The notes under the pieces are model-generated. The model searched no databases, was not told the DNA's origin, and saw nothing but the letters and a program-made list of their open reading frames with translations. This document shows positions 9,076 through 18,986 of a DNA stretch of 41,603 bases, one piece after another (the stretch's first letter is position 1; every line of letters begins with the position of its first letter). The position numbers were made by a program, and so were the translations under genes. Location of the stretch: the NCBI GenBank assembly GCA_002709225.1, contig PAQH01000015.1, positions 1 to 41,603 on the forward strand, read 5' to 3'. The stretch comes from Planctomycetaceae bacterium (GTDB lineage: Bacteria > Planctomycetota > Planctomycetia > Pirellulales > Pirellulaceae).

Positions 9076-9382
9076 CGCGGTGGATCTTCAGCGAAACAGG
9101 CATTTGGTGTAAACGCGTTTCTGTCGCATCATGTGCAAGGCAACCAGGTTGCCGCGGCAAGTCAGTTCGACAGCTGTAGGAACGAGAGGGCATCAGCGCG
9201 GCCGGCAAGGTGACGCCACGATCGGCGAGACGCAGCTGGGCATCCTCTTACTTTGCGACGTGCTGTGTCGCAATTCTTTTCGGCAATCCCGTGAATCGCC
9301 GGTAAGACAGGGCCCGGCTACTGTTGCGATACTGTTACAATGCGAAACAAGTTGATGGGGAAGTTCTAGAGGGGAGGACACC
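9076..9382. other. Gene-free interval of about 300 bp
   Basis: I see no convincing reading frame, repeat or RNA gene here. The last 15 bases before the next gene contain its ribosome-binding site, GGGGAGGA at 9371-9378. The promoter of the fusion gene should lie in this interval, but I cannot point to convincing hexamers. Confidence 0.5.
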
Positions 9383-12300
9383 ATGGGGTTTGTCTGTGGA
9401 ACGCGCGGCGTCACCAGAGGAATGCGACGGGTGGTTTTACTGGTCGCGTTGTTTGCCAGCTTCACTGAGCCGAACTCAGGTCTGGCCGCACAGGCGCGGG
9501 TGGTCGCTCATCGAGGCTTGCTGCAGCATGCTCCGGAAAACACGTTGGCCAATTTTCACGCGTGCCTGCAACTGAGGATGGGGTTTGAGGTGGACGTGCG
9601 GCGGTCCCGGGATGGCCACCTGGTTTGTGTACATGATGCTACCGTTGATCGTACCACCGACGGAAGTGGTCGTGTCGACGCGTTGAGTCTGGCGCAATTG
9701 AAGGCCCTGGACGCGGGCCGCTGGTTTGGCCCCTTATTCGAGCGTGAACGGATTCCGACGTTTGATGAGGTCTTAGCCCTCTTGCCGAGTGCTCCCGGTT
9801 CCCCTGCGCTGATTGCGGTTGATCTTAAAGCGGCGGGCATTGCGGTGGACGTCGTGCGCGCAGCTCGGCGCGCTCGGGTACTTGATCGGCTCCTGTTCAT
9901 CGGGTCCGCCATACGAGACCCCCAGGTCCGCCGTCGTCTGCGCGAGACGGATAAGGCAACACAGGTCGCCTGCCTGGCCAATAGCGCGGATGACCTGGCT
10001 GCGGCTTTGGACGATGTTGACTCCGATTGGGTTTACTTTCGGTACCTGCCGCGTCCGGCCGAACTGGCAAAGGTGCATCAGCATGGCAAGCGGGCCTTCC
10101 TAGCGGGACCTGTCGTCTCGGGGCGGGAGCCGCTCAACTGGCGCCGTGCTATTTACGCCGGTATCGATGCCATCCTGACGGATTTCCCGCTGGAATTGGC
10201 GGCGCTGGTACGAATTGGCGCCGCAGGGAAGGATCAGTCGGAGCCGCCAGGTGCAACGGGTGACATTCTGGAACCGGGTGATCCTCAGGATGTCCAAGTG
10301 GATCGCGCCCGACTCAAGACAGCGGTTGGGTTGGTTGAGCAAGCCATTGCGGATGGTGAGATGCACGGTGCGGTGTTACTGGTCGCGCGTCGCGGCAAGA
10401 TTATCCTCCACCAGGCGCTCGGCTGGCGCGGTCCGCAGCGAACTGAGCCGATGCAGGAAGATGCCCTGTTTCGCATGGCCTCCAACAGTAAAGCCGTAAC
10501 CGCGGCAGGGATCCTAGCGCTGGTTGCCGACGGTGTGTTGGAGCTTGACGATCCAGTGAGTCTGTATCTGCCGGCGTTTATGGCAGAGAAATCCAGGCGA
10601 ATTACCATTCGCCAGCTATTGACGCATACCAGTGGTTTGCGGATCGAACCGCTATTTCTCAAGCCGCTGCTCAAGAAATCTCCTGCGTTCCCCGACGCGC
10701 CGAACCTCCTATTGGAGGTGTCTCGTTTCGCTCAGATTGGCGCGGTGGTGCAACCGGGTGCTTCCTACAAATACAACAATGCCGGTTACAACATCCTGGC
10801 GGGCGTCATCGAAACACTCACCGGGTCGTATCAGCAACACCTGCGGGACTGCCTCTACGAGCCGCTGGGTATGGTGGATAGTGTCAACCATGAATCGGTC
10901 GCGGACCACACGCGCATGTCGACGGTAGCGGTGCGCCAAGCCGACGGCAGCTGGCAGGCCGGCTGGCAGCCGGGTGATGCTCCCGACTTCCCTTTCCCCC
11001 GCGGTTCGGGTGGCATGATTTCCAGCGCGCGGGATTATGCGACTTTTTGCCAGATGCTGCTGAACCGAGGCATCTACCGTGGCCGCCGTATATTGCCTGC
11101 GACACTGGTACACCAGGCGGTGAATCCACAGGTAAGTTACATTCCTGCCGCCGAGCGTTACGGGTTGGGGTGGGTGGTCTCCAAAGCAGGAGGCACGTAT
11201 GCACATTCGGGGTCGGATGGAACGTGGGTCTGGGTCGATCCTGAACGTGAACTGATTGGGTTGGTCTTCACCCAGACCAACGGGAGTACCAATCCACGCC
11301 ACGCGTTTCGCGCCATGGTGCAGGACGCCTGTCTTGACCGGCAACGTGCTCCGGACAAAGGCAGTGTTCCGCGGGTGGCCGACGCCCCTGGCTTCTACAA
11401 AGACATCTTTATGAGTAGTGGCGCCAACTTGACGAGTCGCAAACGTCTATTCGCCGCAGAGTCACTGGGCTTGTCGTATGAATATTACGCTGGTAAGGAT
11501 GCGATTCAGCAAAATAAAATGCTGGTGGGGACGCCCGAGGATACAAACGGTGTGCTCCTTTATCCCGATGGTCAGCCACGGTTCCGGATGCTCTACGTCA
11601 ATGGCGGTGGCGCGACCAGTCACGGAAAGTCATTGACTTCGAAAGGACGCGAGCTGTTGCGTCAGTTTCATGCCAATGGCGGCAGTTATTGCGGCTCTTG
11701 CGCCGGTTCTTTTCTAAGTGGGCGCAATGTTGATAAACGCGTCGAGCCACGGTTGGGGTACTTGCATATATTCCCCTACAACACGTTGAACACGGGTCTC
11801 AAGAAAGCACGACTGACGCATCTGATACCGGAAGACTCACCGCTGTTGAATTTTCGTGAATTTGGCCCTGACCGACAGGTCGAAGCCGTGTACCACAACA
11901 ACGGTAATTGGCTCTCGACGAGTACGGGCGAGCATCTTAAAGAGACCGAAATTCTTGCCACCTACCATCATCCGGATCACAAGATCGATGGCGGAGCCGC
12001 TATCTGGGCGTATCGTAAGGGCACCGCACAAGGACGGGTGGTGAACATCGGATCGCATCCCGAGGGTGTCTCCGTTGGCGAGCAATTGTCTCTCACGCAA
12101 GCCTGTTTTCTGTACGCTCTGGAAGGCACCGGGACACCAGCGGTAAAAGGCACGTTGGTCTCGGACTCGCCGCGTCGAATGGATCGACACACCACCGACG
12201 CGAAACCGGAGTTGACGCGTATCGGCGACCGACAATACCACCATTTTCGATTTGAAGTCTCCGCCGACACGCCACGCGTGACCATCGAAATTGAAGGAGA

Positions 12301-12562
12301 TGCGGCCGTCGATCTGCATCTTTACCTGCAGCGGGATTCGTTGGCGCTGGCGGGCCATGCGATCCACCAGAGTGTTTCTCCAGGCGCTAACAAACGGCTG
12401 GAGGCTACGCTGCCACCGGGGACCTGGTATGTGGGGGTTCATTGCGCGACGACAGTGGAGTCGATCAACGATAGCCAATCCGGTTTTTATCGCTATTACG
12501 CGCGGCGCAATTTGCTCAATGGGGTGGCCTACACGATTCGTATGCTGCAGACGACACGTTAA
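9383..12562 (+). CDS. Four-domain secreted fusion: GDPD + serine beta-lactamase-like + GATase1-like + PPC-like
   Basis: The ATG at 9383 follows GGGGAGGA by 4 nt. A signal peptide covers about residues 14-37 (MRRVVLLVALFASF..., Ala-Ala-Gln). Residues 40-290: glycerophosphodiester phosphodiesterase domain with His-Arg-Gly, Pro-Glu-Asn-Thr, Glu-x-Asp and VHDATVDRTTDGSGRV. Residues 310-655: class C beta-lactamase/DD-peptidase-like domain with Ser367-Asn-Ser-Lys370 and Tyr464-Asn-Asn, plus a HSGSDGTW segment that may supply the third motif. Residues 670-920: class I glutamine-amidotransferase-like or BPL_N-like domain with YVNGGGA and the nucleophile elbow Gly-Ser-Cys773-Ala-Gly. Residues 935-1059: a beta-rich tail resembling bacterial pre-peptidase C-terminal domains. 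The three hydrolase sites appear complete, and the frame is uninterrupted. It should work in the periplasm or outside; the combination hints at taking apart lipid-linked or peptidoglycan-like polymers, but no substrate is evident. There is no neighbour on the same strand within 300 bp upstream apart from the broken methyltransferase. Confidence 0.85.
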   Translation: MGFVCGTRGVTRGMRRVVLLVALFASFTEPNSGLAAQARVVAHRGLLQHAPENTLANFHACLQLRMGFEVDVRRSRDGHLVCVHDATVDRTTDGSGRVDALSLAQLKALDAGRWFGPLFERERIPTFDEVLALLPSAPGSPALIAVDLKAAGIAVDVVRAARRARVLDRLLFIGSAIRDPQVRRRLRETDKATQVACLANSADDLAAALDDVDSDWVYFRYLPRPAELAKVHQHGKRAFLAGPVVSGREPLNWRRAIYAGIDAILTDFPLELAALVRIGAAGKDQSEPPGATGDILEPGDPQDVQVDRARLKTAVGLVEQAIADGEMHGAVLLVARRGKIILHQALGWRGPQRTEPMQEDALFRMASNSKAVTAAGILALVADGVLELDDPVSLYLPAFMAEKSRRITIRQLLTHTSGLRIEPLFLKPLLKKSPAFPDAPNLLLEVSRFAQIGAVVQPGASYKYNNAGYNILAGVIETLTGSYQQHLRDCLYEPLGMVDSVNHESVADHTRMSTVAVRQADGSWQAGWQPGDAPDFPFPRGSGGMISSARDYATFCQMLLNRGIYRGRRILPATLVHQAVNPQVSYIPAAERYGLGWVVSKAGGTYAHSGSDGTWVWVDPERELIGLVFTQTNGSTNPRHAFRAMVQDACLDRQRAPDKGSVPRVADAPGFYKDIFMSSGANLTSRKRLFAAESLGLSYEYYAGKDAIQQNKMLVGTPEDTNGVLLYPDGQPRFRMLYVNGGGATSHGKSLTSKGRELLRQFHANGGSYCGSCAGSFLSGRNVDKRVEPRLGYLHIFPYNTLNTGLKKARLTHLIPEDSPLLNFREFGPDRQVEAVYHNNGNWLSTSTGEHLKETEILATYHHPDHKIDGGAAIWAYRKGTAQGRVVNIGSHPEGVSVGEQLSLTQACFLYALEGTGTPAVKGTLVSDSPRRMDRHTTDAKPELTRIGDRQYHHFRFEVSADTPRVTIEIEGDAAVDLHLYLQRDSLALAGHAIHQSVSPGANKRLEATLPPGTWYVGVHCATTVESINDSQSGFYRYYARRNLLNGVAYTIRMLQTTR

Positions 12563-12627
12563 CTTGCCCCGGCAGTGTTCCAGGTGATGTGTGGGATGCC
12601 GCCCTGATAGGCGTTAGCGCCCTGACC

Positions 12628-14247
12628 TCAGGAGCTGCAGGAGAGCATTGAACACCCCGCGCGATGCTTCGCCCAATCAGGTCGTTTGGCGGCGTATTCG
12701 TCTCGATCGGGCTGTTCGTCATAGGGATGCCGTAACAACTCCAGTAATTCGGTGAGCAGAGACAGGTCGCCTGTTTCCGCTTTGTCAATAGCCAATTGGG
12801 CCAGGTAATTGCGCAGTACGTACTTGGGATTGACCGAGTTCATCCGCTGGCGGCGTTTGGTCTCGGGCAGGCTGTCTTGCTCCAGACGCTCGCCATACCT
12901 GCGCAGCCAAGCGGTGATTGCATTTCGATCGGATGTTGTCAATTGATCTGGTTCGTAGTAGGCGGCGCGTAATGGCTGCATGAGTGTTTCATCATCAATA
13001 TCCCGATCCAGAAGTTGGTCGATCCGCAACGTTGCCAGTTTGCGGAAGAAAAGAGTCATGTCCGTTTCCACCAGCTGGAGTACCGAGAACAGATCGTCGG
13101 ATAGTGCTTTGTCCGTGGCGGCATCAAACTGGCTTAGCCCCAGCTTGGCAGCCAGGGTATTTTCCCAGCCACGTTGGTAGTGATCTGTGAAAGCGTCGAG
13201 GGATTCTTGTAAAGGTTCGACCTGTTCGATCAACGGTAGCAAGGCGTTGGCGAATTGTGCCAGGTTCCACATGGCCACTTGGGGTTGGTGGCCAAACCGG
13301 TAGCGCCTGCCCATCGCATCCGTCGTATTGGGAGTCCAGTTGGGATCGTAGTCTTCGAGCCAGCCGTAGGGGCCGTAATCGATGGTCAGGCCCAAGATGG
13401 ACATGTTGTCGGTATTCATCACGCCATGCACAAAACCGACCCGCATCCAATGCACGATCATGGTTGCAGTGGTCCGACAGACTTCATTAAACCAGGCGAT
13501 GTAGGTTTCGCGCGAGGGCTTTCCCAGGTGAGGGAAATCAGTGCGTAGCGTGTAGTCGACGAGTTTTTGGAGTAGCTCGATATCGTTGCGTGCTGCGAAG
13601 ATCTGAAAGTGGCCGAACCGTGTAAACGAGGGGGCGACGCGACAGACGACGGCGCCTGGCTCGACTTTCGGATTGCCGTCGTAGAACATGTCACGCACGA
13701 CCTCTTCACCCGTCAGCACCAGGCTGAGCGCGCGGGTCGTGGGAACGCCGAGGTGAAACATGGCTTCGCTGCAGAGGAACTCGCGCAGCGAGGAACGCAA
13801 GACAGCGAGCCCGTCTGCGCTACGCGAGTAAGGAGTACGCCCCGCACCTTTGAGTTGCAGCGCCCATCGCTCTCCTCGTTGGTTGACAATTTCACCCAGG
13901 TTGATCGCCCGCCCGTCACCCAATTGTCCGGCCCAGTTGCCGAACTGATGTCCGCCGTAACACGTCGCGTAGGGATCCATGGCGGGAAGTTGGCGATGAC
14001 CGGAGAAAATTTCCGCGAAATGATTATCGACAAAAGGGTCGCCCGTAAGATCCAGTAGCTGCGCGACTTCGCGGGAGAAGCCAATCAACTTTGGTTCGTT
14101 GATTCGCGCTGGGGTGACACGCGAAAAACAACTGCCGTGAACCTGGCGAGGAAAATTGCCTGTTTCGCTATCCGCCGGCAATTCACGTGTAAACCGGTTG
14201 TCGAAATGCAGCTGCTCGAGCATTGGGGGCAACGGTGTGGTGCTCAT
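12628..14247 (-). CDS. selO: Protein adenylyltransferase SelO (YdiU/UPF0061), cysteine form
   Basis: The ATG at 14247 gives 539 residues, beginning MSTTPLPPMLEQLHFDN; the frame extends to 14385 but that leader is not family-like. Conserved pseudokinase motifs are present: GGHQFG (98-103), KGAGRTPYSR (133-142), HGVMNTDN (274-281) and DYGPYGWL (290-297). The C-terminus ends Leu-Ser-Cys-Ser-Ser. In animals the matching position is selenocysteine, while most bacteria carry cysteine, as here. SelO transfers AMP from ATP to Ser, Thr or Tyr of target proteins and is linked to the redox stress response. It is cytosolic. It converges with the fusion gene (65 bp gap) and diverges from the DUF1553 gene. 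Confidence 0.95.
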   Translation of the reverse strand: MSTTPLPPMLEQLHFDNRFTRELPADSETGNFPRQVHGSCFSRVTPARINEPKLIGFSREVAQLLDLTGDPFVDNHFAEIFSGHRQLPAMDPYATCYGGHQFGNWAGQLGDGRAINLGEIVNQRGERWALQLKGAGRTPYSRSADGLAVLRSSLREFLCSEAMFHLGVPTTRALSLVLTGEEVVRDMFYDGNPKVEPGAVVCRVAPSFTRFGHFQIFAARNDIELLQKLVDYTLRTDFPHLGKPSRETYIAWFNEVCRTTATMIVHWMRVGFVHGVMNTDNMSILGLTIDYGPYGWLEDYDPNWTPNTTDAMGRRYRFGHQPQVAMWNLAQFANALLPLIEQVEPLQESLDAFTDHYQRGWENTLAAKLGLSQFDAATDKALSDDLFSVLQLVETDMTLFFRKLATLRIDQLLDRDIDDETLMQPLRAAYYEPDQLTTSDRNAITAWLRRYGERLEQDSLPETKRRQRMNSVNPKYVLRNYLAQLAIDKAETGDLSLLTELLELLRHPYDEQPDRDEYAAKRPDWAKHRAGCSMLSCSS

Positions 14248-14405
14248 AGAAGAGATGCTTGTACGGAGGGTGTGTTCGCCTGGGCGGGTTGTTGTGTTGC
14301 GACGCCTGATTGATTGTATGCACAGGGGGGCCTGGCCGGCGATGGGAGGTCGCAACACCAGCGGCTCGATTGACCGGATTATCACGTCCTGGTGATAATT
14401 CGGTT

Positions 14406-17400
14406 ATGAAGAATCCTCGAGTGCATAACAGGTCGCTGGTTGCCCTGTTGTCTGTGTGGGGCGTGTTGGCCTTGGTGCGGACTGTGCCAGCCCTGCCGGC
14501 GTCACCGGTCCAATTTGCCCGCGATGTACAGCCGTTGCTGGCAGAGAAGTGTTTGCGCTGTCATGGCCCCGATCAGCAAGCTCGCGCAGCAACCTTGCGT
14601 TTGGATCGAGAAGGTGACGCAAAACGAGTCCTGCCAAGTGGTCAGAGCGCGGTTGTTCCTGGCGATGTTTCAGCCAGCGAGCTGCTCACGCGGGTGCGAA
14701 GTCGGGACGTCGATTTGAGAATGCCACCGCCCGACGAGGGGCCCGCATTGGATGCCGGCCAGATCGAGCTACTGGAGAGGTGGATACAGCAAGGGGCGAA
14801 GTGGCAACACCACTGGGCATTTCTGCCGCTCGATCCGGGTCCGCTACCGACTTTACTGGCCGGGCGAATGCGTAATCCTGTCGATGCGTTCATTGGCTTT
14901 CGATTGCGGCCAACAGGACAGACGCCATCACCCGATGCAACACGTGTCACTTTGATTAAACGCTTGTATTACGACCTGCTTGGATTGCCTCCCGCGCCCT
15001 GTGAGGTGGACGCGTTTGCCAAGGATGACTCCCCGACCGCCTACGAAGAGCTGGTCGATCGCTTGTTGCATTCACCGCATTTTGGAGAACGCTGGGCGCG
15101 GCACTGGCTGGATAAGGCGCGCTTTGCGGACACCAATGGTTATGAGAGCGACCAGACGCGAACGATTTGGCCGTTTCGCGACTGGGTGATACAGGCCATC
15201 AATCGGGACTTGCCGTTCGATCAATTTACGGTTGAACAGCTGGCTGGAGACATGTTGCCGAACCCGACAGCGGACCAGCTGCTGGCCACGGCCTTCCATC
15301 GCAATACGATGACCAATGCGGAGGGAGGAACTGATAACGAGGAATTCCGAGTCGCCGCGGTGGTCGATCGAGTGAATACGACGATGCAGGTATGGATGGG
15401 CATGACCGCCGGGTGTGCCCAATGCCATGACCACAAATATGACGCGTTTACACAGCGGAACTACTACGAGTTGTTTGCTGTATTCAACCAGACTGAGGAT
15501 GCGGACAGTAATGATAACGCCCCGCTGCTGCCTGCGCTCACTCAGGGATTGCAAGCGGAAACACAGAGGCTGGACGAGGCGATAGCTGTACAAGAGGCCG
15601 CCTTGTGGCAGGAAAGCCCGCGGTTGCAACGCGCGCAACAGACGTGGGAATCCTCCGTGCGAGCGTCGTCAGCGGAGGGGGCCGTGGTCGCGCCCACACT
15701 GGCCTATGATTCCTCGAGTGTAGACGGCGTTCCTGCGTCGGGTGGTGATTATGGGAAGGGCGTGGGTTTGTTTTTTGCGGCCAATCGAGTGGTCGATGTG
15801 ACAGCCTTGGGGACGGCGTTGCGTGCCCCGAAAATTACCGGTACCACGCTTTCAGTCCAGTTGTTTGATATGACCTCGGGCCAGGTGTTGCAAAAGGTCG
15901 ATTTTGTCTCCGGGGCAACTGGCGATCCAGTTGGCAAGACCGGGGATCAGTTTCTTTATCTCAAGCCTTTGCAGACTGCGATTCGACTGCAGCCGAAACG
16001 GCAATACGCCATCGTGGGTGCCGGATATAACCAGCAGAATCGTTATTTGAATGTAGACAAGTCTTCGCAGATGGGGGTGACATTTCACGATGGCGATGGA
16101 GCGCTGACGCATATTGATTCGAAGTATGGCGGGTTGCCGCCGCAGACCGTCGATTCGGGCAGCTTCACCAATAAGATTGCCTACGGTGGGCCCACGTTCC
16201 AGTTCGGATCACTGTCAACTGAAATACGCGCCATCGTTGACTTGCCGGAGACTGAGCGGACCGTAAAACAACGAAAAAAGTTGGCTCGTTATTTTCGCGG
16301 ATGGGCACCGGAGTTGGCATCATTGCGTCAACGGCTGAGTCAGTTGCGGAAGCAACGAAGCGGCATCGCTGCTCCAGAGACGCCTGTTTTGCGCGAACTG
16401 CCCGGAGAGCAACGACGCCAAACGCACGTCCATGTTCGTGGTGATTATCGAGTTCCGGGCGCAGTGGTTGAGCCAGCGGTGCCGGATCTGTTTGTGTCGG
16501 GAAACATGCCCGTCGTGAAAGATCGTCTCAGCCTGGCCCGGTGGCTGGTAGATCCCGGTAATCCTCTAGTCGCTCGTGTGCAGTGCAATGCGGTCTGGAA
16601 AAATCTGTTGGGTGAGGGGATTGTGCGGACGATGGATGACTTTGGGACCCGTGGTGAACGGCCTACGCACCCGCGTCTGCTGGATTACCTCGCCGCACGA
16701 TTGCGTGACGGAGGCTGGTCGCGGAAACGTCTGATTCGCGAAGTGGTGCTGAGTGGCACGTATCGACAGTCCTCGCTCTATCGCCCTGATTTTGTCGATG
16801 TGGATCCGACTAACCGCCTCTGGCATCGGCAGGGACGGTTTCGAGTAGAGGCGGAAATTGTCCGTGATTTGTACTTGGCGGCAAGCGGTTTACTGACTCG
16901 CAAGATCGGCGGCGCGAGCGTTTTTCCTCCACTGCCTCCAGGTATCGCTCAGCTCAACTATGATCGCGGGTTTACCTGGGAGACGAGTCAGGGTAGTGAC
17001 CGTTATCGCCGTGGTATGTACACCTTTTTCAAGCGTACGGCCCCGCATCCGAATCTAATGACTCTGGATAGTCCGGAATCGAATGTTGTCTGTCTGGCGC
17101 GGAACCGTTCCGATACGCCGCTGGGTGCGCTGGTGACATTGAATAATGAGGTTTACGTGGAAGCGTCGCAGGCACTGGCGCGGCGGGCAATCCTGTTGTC
17201 TGCTGTTGATGATCAGGACCGGCTCGTTCTGGCCTGGAGACTTTGTGTCCCGCGGCATCCGACTGCTGGCGAATTGCGGCGTCTGCACTCACTACTTACC
17301 CGTAGCCGTCAGTGGTATCGAGATCGTTCGCAGGATGCTAGGCAACGAGTCGGTGTGTATGGCGTGACTGGGTGCGCTGATTGGGAAGTCGCAGCCTGGA

Positions 17401-17453
17401 TTGCGGTCGCACGCGTGATTCTGAACCTGGATGAAGTGACCACGCGAGATTGA
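14406..17453 (+). CDS. Planctomycete cytochrome c (PSCyt1) / DUF1549 / DUF1553 protein
   Basis: The ATG at 14406 gives 1015 residues with a signal peptide (about 9-31). A heme-binding Cys-Leu-Arg-Cys-His lies at residues 49-53 in the PSCyt1-type domain (VQFARDVQPLLAEKCLRCHG). DUF1549 follows at about 155-365, with RHWLDKARFADTNGYESD and the conserved cysteine/histidine stretch GCAQCHDHKYDAF, which may hold a second heme-like or metal site. Residues about 430-640 form an inserted beta-rich segment resembling a carbohydrate-binding or concanavalin-like domain. DUF1553 occupies about 700-985 (LVDPGNPLVARVQCNAVWKNLLGEG, DFGTRGERPTHP, TYRQSS). The downstream DUF1501 gene starts 2 bp after the stop (or overlaps it if TTG 17450 is used). 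This pair is a planctomycete hallmark; its function is unproven. Confidence 0.88.
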   Translation: MKNPRVHNRSLVALLSVWGVLALVRTVPALPASPVQFARDVQPLLAEKCLRCHGPDQQARAATLRLDREGDAKRVLPSGQSAVVPGDVSASELLTRVRSRDVDLRMPPPDEGPALDAGQIELLERWIQQGAKWQHHWAFLPLDPGPLPTLLAGRMRNPVDAFIGFRLRPTGQTPSPDATRVTLIKRLYYDLLGLPPAPCEVDAFAKDDSPTAYEELVDRLLHSPHFGERWARHWLDKARFADTNGYESDQTRTIWPFRDWVIQAINRDLPFDQFTVEQLAGDMLPNPTADQLLATAFHRNTMTNAEGGTDNEEFRVAAVVDRVNTTMQVWMGMTAGCAQCHDHKYDAFTQRNYYELFAVFNQTEDADSNDNAPLLPALTQGLQAETQRLDEAIAVQEAALWQESPRLQRAQQTWESSVRASSAEGAVVAPTLAYDSSSVDGVPASGGDYGKGVGLFFAANRVVDVTALGTALRAPKITGTTLSVQLFDMTSGQVLQKVDFVSGATGDPVGKTGDQFLYLKPLQTAIRLQPKRQYAIVGAGYNQQNRYLNVDKSSQMGVTFHDGDGALTHIDSKYGGLPPQTVDSGSFTNKIAYGGPTFQFGSLSTEIRAIVDLPETERTVKQRKKLARYFRGWAPELASLRQRLSQLRKQRSGIAAPETPVLRELPGEQRRQTHVHVRGDYRVPGAVVEPAVPDLFVSGNMPVVKDRLSLARWLVDPGNPLVARVQCNAVWKNLLGEGIVRTMDDFGTRGERPTHPRLLDYLAARLRDGGWSRKRLIREVVLSGTYRQSSLYRPDFVDVDPTNRLWHRQGRFRVEAEIVRDLYLAASGLLTRKIGGASVFPPLPPGIAQLNYDRGFTWETSQGSDRYRRGMYTFFKRTAPHPNLMTLDSPESNVVCLARNRSDTPLGALVTLNNEVYVEASQALARRAILLSAVDDQDRLVLAWRLCVPRHPTAGELRRLHSLLTRSRQWYRDRSQDARQRVGVYGVTGCADWEVAAWIAVARVILNLDEVTTRD

Positions 17454-17455
17454 CG

Positions 17456-18910
17456 ATGAATTCGAATCAGCACGTTAGACAGCATGCCCGTCGGGCATTT
17501 CTGACCAGTAGTGCCTGTGGCTTGGGTGCGGCGGCGGTCGAATCCCTGTTGCGAGGCGAGACACCAGAATCTACCGAGGCATCACACTTTCGTCCTCGTG
17601 CCAAGGCCTGTATTTTTGTGTTTATGGCGGGTGGGCCATCGCAATTGGATTTGTTCGATTCCAAACCGAAGCTAAGAGCGTTACAAGGCCAGACACTTTC
17701 CAGCGAGATGGTCGGAGACACCCGCTTTGCTTTCATCAAGCCGGCGAGTGCGACACTGATGGCCAGCCCACGGAAGTTCTATCGGCATGGCGAATCGGGG
17801 ATGGAACTGAGTGAGCTGCTGCCTCATTTAGGTAGTTGTGCCGATGACTTGTTGCTGGTGCGGTCAATGCAGGGTGAGCAATTTAACCACCATCCGGCTC
17901 AATTGGCGATGCAGTGTGGTGTGGCTCGAGCCGGTATGCCAACCGCTGGCGCATGGGTCACGTATGCGCTTGGCAGTGAATCGGCCAATTTGCCTGGCTA
18001 CGTGGTATTGACTGCGGGACGCGGAACGAGTGGCGGGGCCACTCTTTACCAAAGTGGCTTTTTGCCCACGCCCTACAGCGGGGTGCTGTTTCGCAATGAG
18101 GGTGAACCGGTATTGAATTTGGACAACCCAGCTGGGGTTGCGGCCGGTCAGCAGATGCGAGAACTTGCGGCGTTGACGGACCTCAACCGACGGTCTTATG
18201 AACGTGTTGGCGACCCTCGTATCGCCGCACGGATCAAGAGTTATGAACTAGCGGGCCGGATGCAGCTCGCGGCCCCGGAACTGACGGATCTGTCGGCCGA
18301 GTCAGAGCAGACCTTGAAGGCGTACGGTGTTTTGCGTAAGGAACCCGATCCAAACGGTATGCGCGGTACTTTCCCACATTTGAAGACGTACCAGGCGTTC
18401 GCCCGGAACTGCCTGTTGGCACGGCGGATGGTGGAACGCGGTGTGCGTTTCGTCAACATTCTGCATGCCTCCTGGGATCAACATCGAAATCTGGATGGGA
18501 ATCTTGCCTACAATGCGGGCGTTGTGGATCAGCCGTTAACGGCTTTGATCAAGGATCTAAAACAACGCGGTATGCTAGACGAGACGATGGTTGTCTGGGG
18601 TAGCGAATTCGGTCGCACACCGATGGGCGAGAATCTGAGTTCCGCTCCAGCGGCCGCGGGACGCGATCATCACCCGAGTTGCTTTTCGATGCTGCTTGCT
18701 GGCGGCGGAGTACAGGGTGGATTGACTTATGGTAAGACCAATGATGTGGGGTTTCGTGTTGAGCAAGACCCGGTTTCTGTAAACGATCTGCACGCAACTC
18801 TATTGCACCAGTTTGGCATCGACCACTTGCGCCTGACCTATCGTTTCCAGGGCCGTGATTTTCGTTTGACTGATGTCGCGGGGCGTATTCTGCACGACTG
18901 GATCGCCTGA
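17456..18910 (+). CDS. DUF1501 family protein, Tat-exported
   Basis: I chose ATG 17456; a TTG at 17450 would overlap the previous stop and add two residues. The product has 484 residues. The N-terminus has a twin-arginine-like signal (ARRAFLTSSACGLGAAA). Core motifs of the DUF1501/sulfatase-like fold are visible: FMAGGPSQLDLFD, the MQGEQFNHHPAQ region, a WDQHRN segment, VVWGSEFGRTP and GRDHHPSCFSMLLAGGGVQGG. It is immediately downstream of the PSCyt1/DUF1553 gene, so the two are almost certainly co-transcribed and probably act together in the periplasm. The reaction is not known. Confidence 0.9.
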   Translation: MNSNQHVRQHARRAFLTSSACGLGAAAVESLLRGETPESTEASHFRPRAKACIFVFMAGGPSQLDLFDSKPKLRALQGQTLSSEMVGDTRFAFIKPASATLMASPRKFYRHGESGMELSELLPHLGSCADDLLLVRSMQGEQFNHHPAQLAMQCGVARAGMPTAGAWVTYALGSESANLPGYVVLTAGRGTSGGATLYQSGFLPTPYSGVLFRNEGEPVLNLDNPAGVAAGQQMRELAALTDLNRRSYERVGDPRIAARIKSYELAGRMQLAAPELTDLSAESEQTLKAYGVLRKEPDPNGMRGTFPHLKTYQAFARNCLLARRMVERGVRFVNILHASWDQHRNLDGNLAYNAGVVDQPLTALIKDLKQRGMLDETMVVWGSEFGRTPMGENLSSAPAAAGRDHHPSCFSMLLAGGGVQGGLTYGKTNDVGFRVEQDPVSVNDLHATLLHQFGIDHLRLTYRFQGRDFRLTDVAGRILHDWIA

Positions 18911-18986
18911 GACGCATCCCCCGGTGGCGCTGTCCAGAGGTGGTTTTTTGTGAGTCCGGGTAACACCATGGTGGAGATGGAGTGAA

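Noticed and set aside
12628..12640. SelO as a selenoprotein
   Set aside because: The position that is selenocysteine in animals is encoded by an ordinary Cys codon in the Ser-Cys-Ser-Ser ending.
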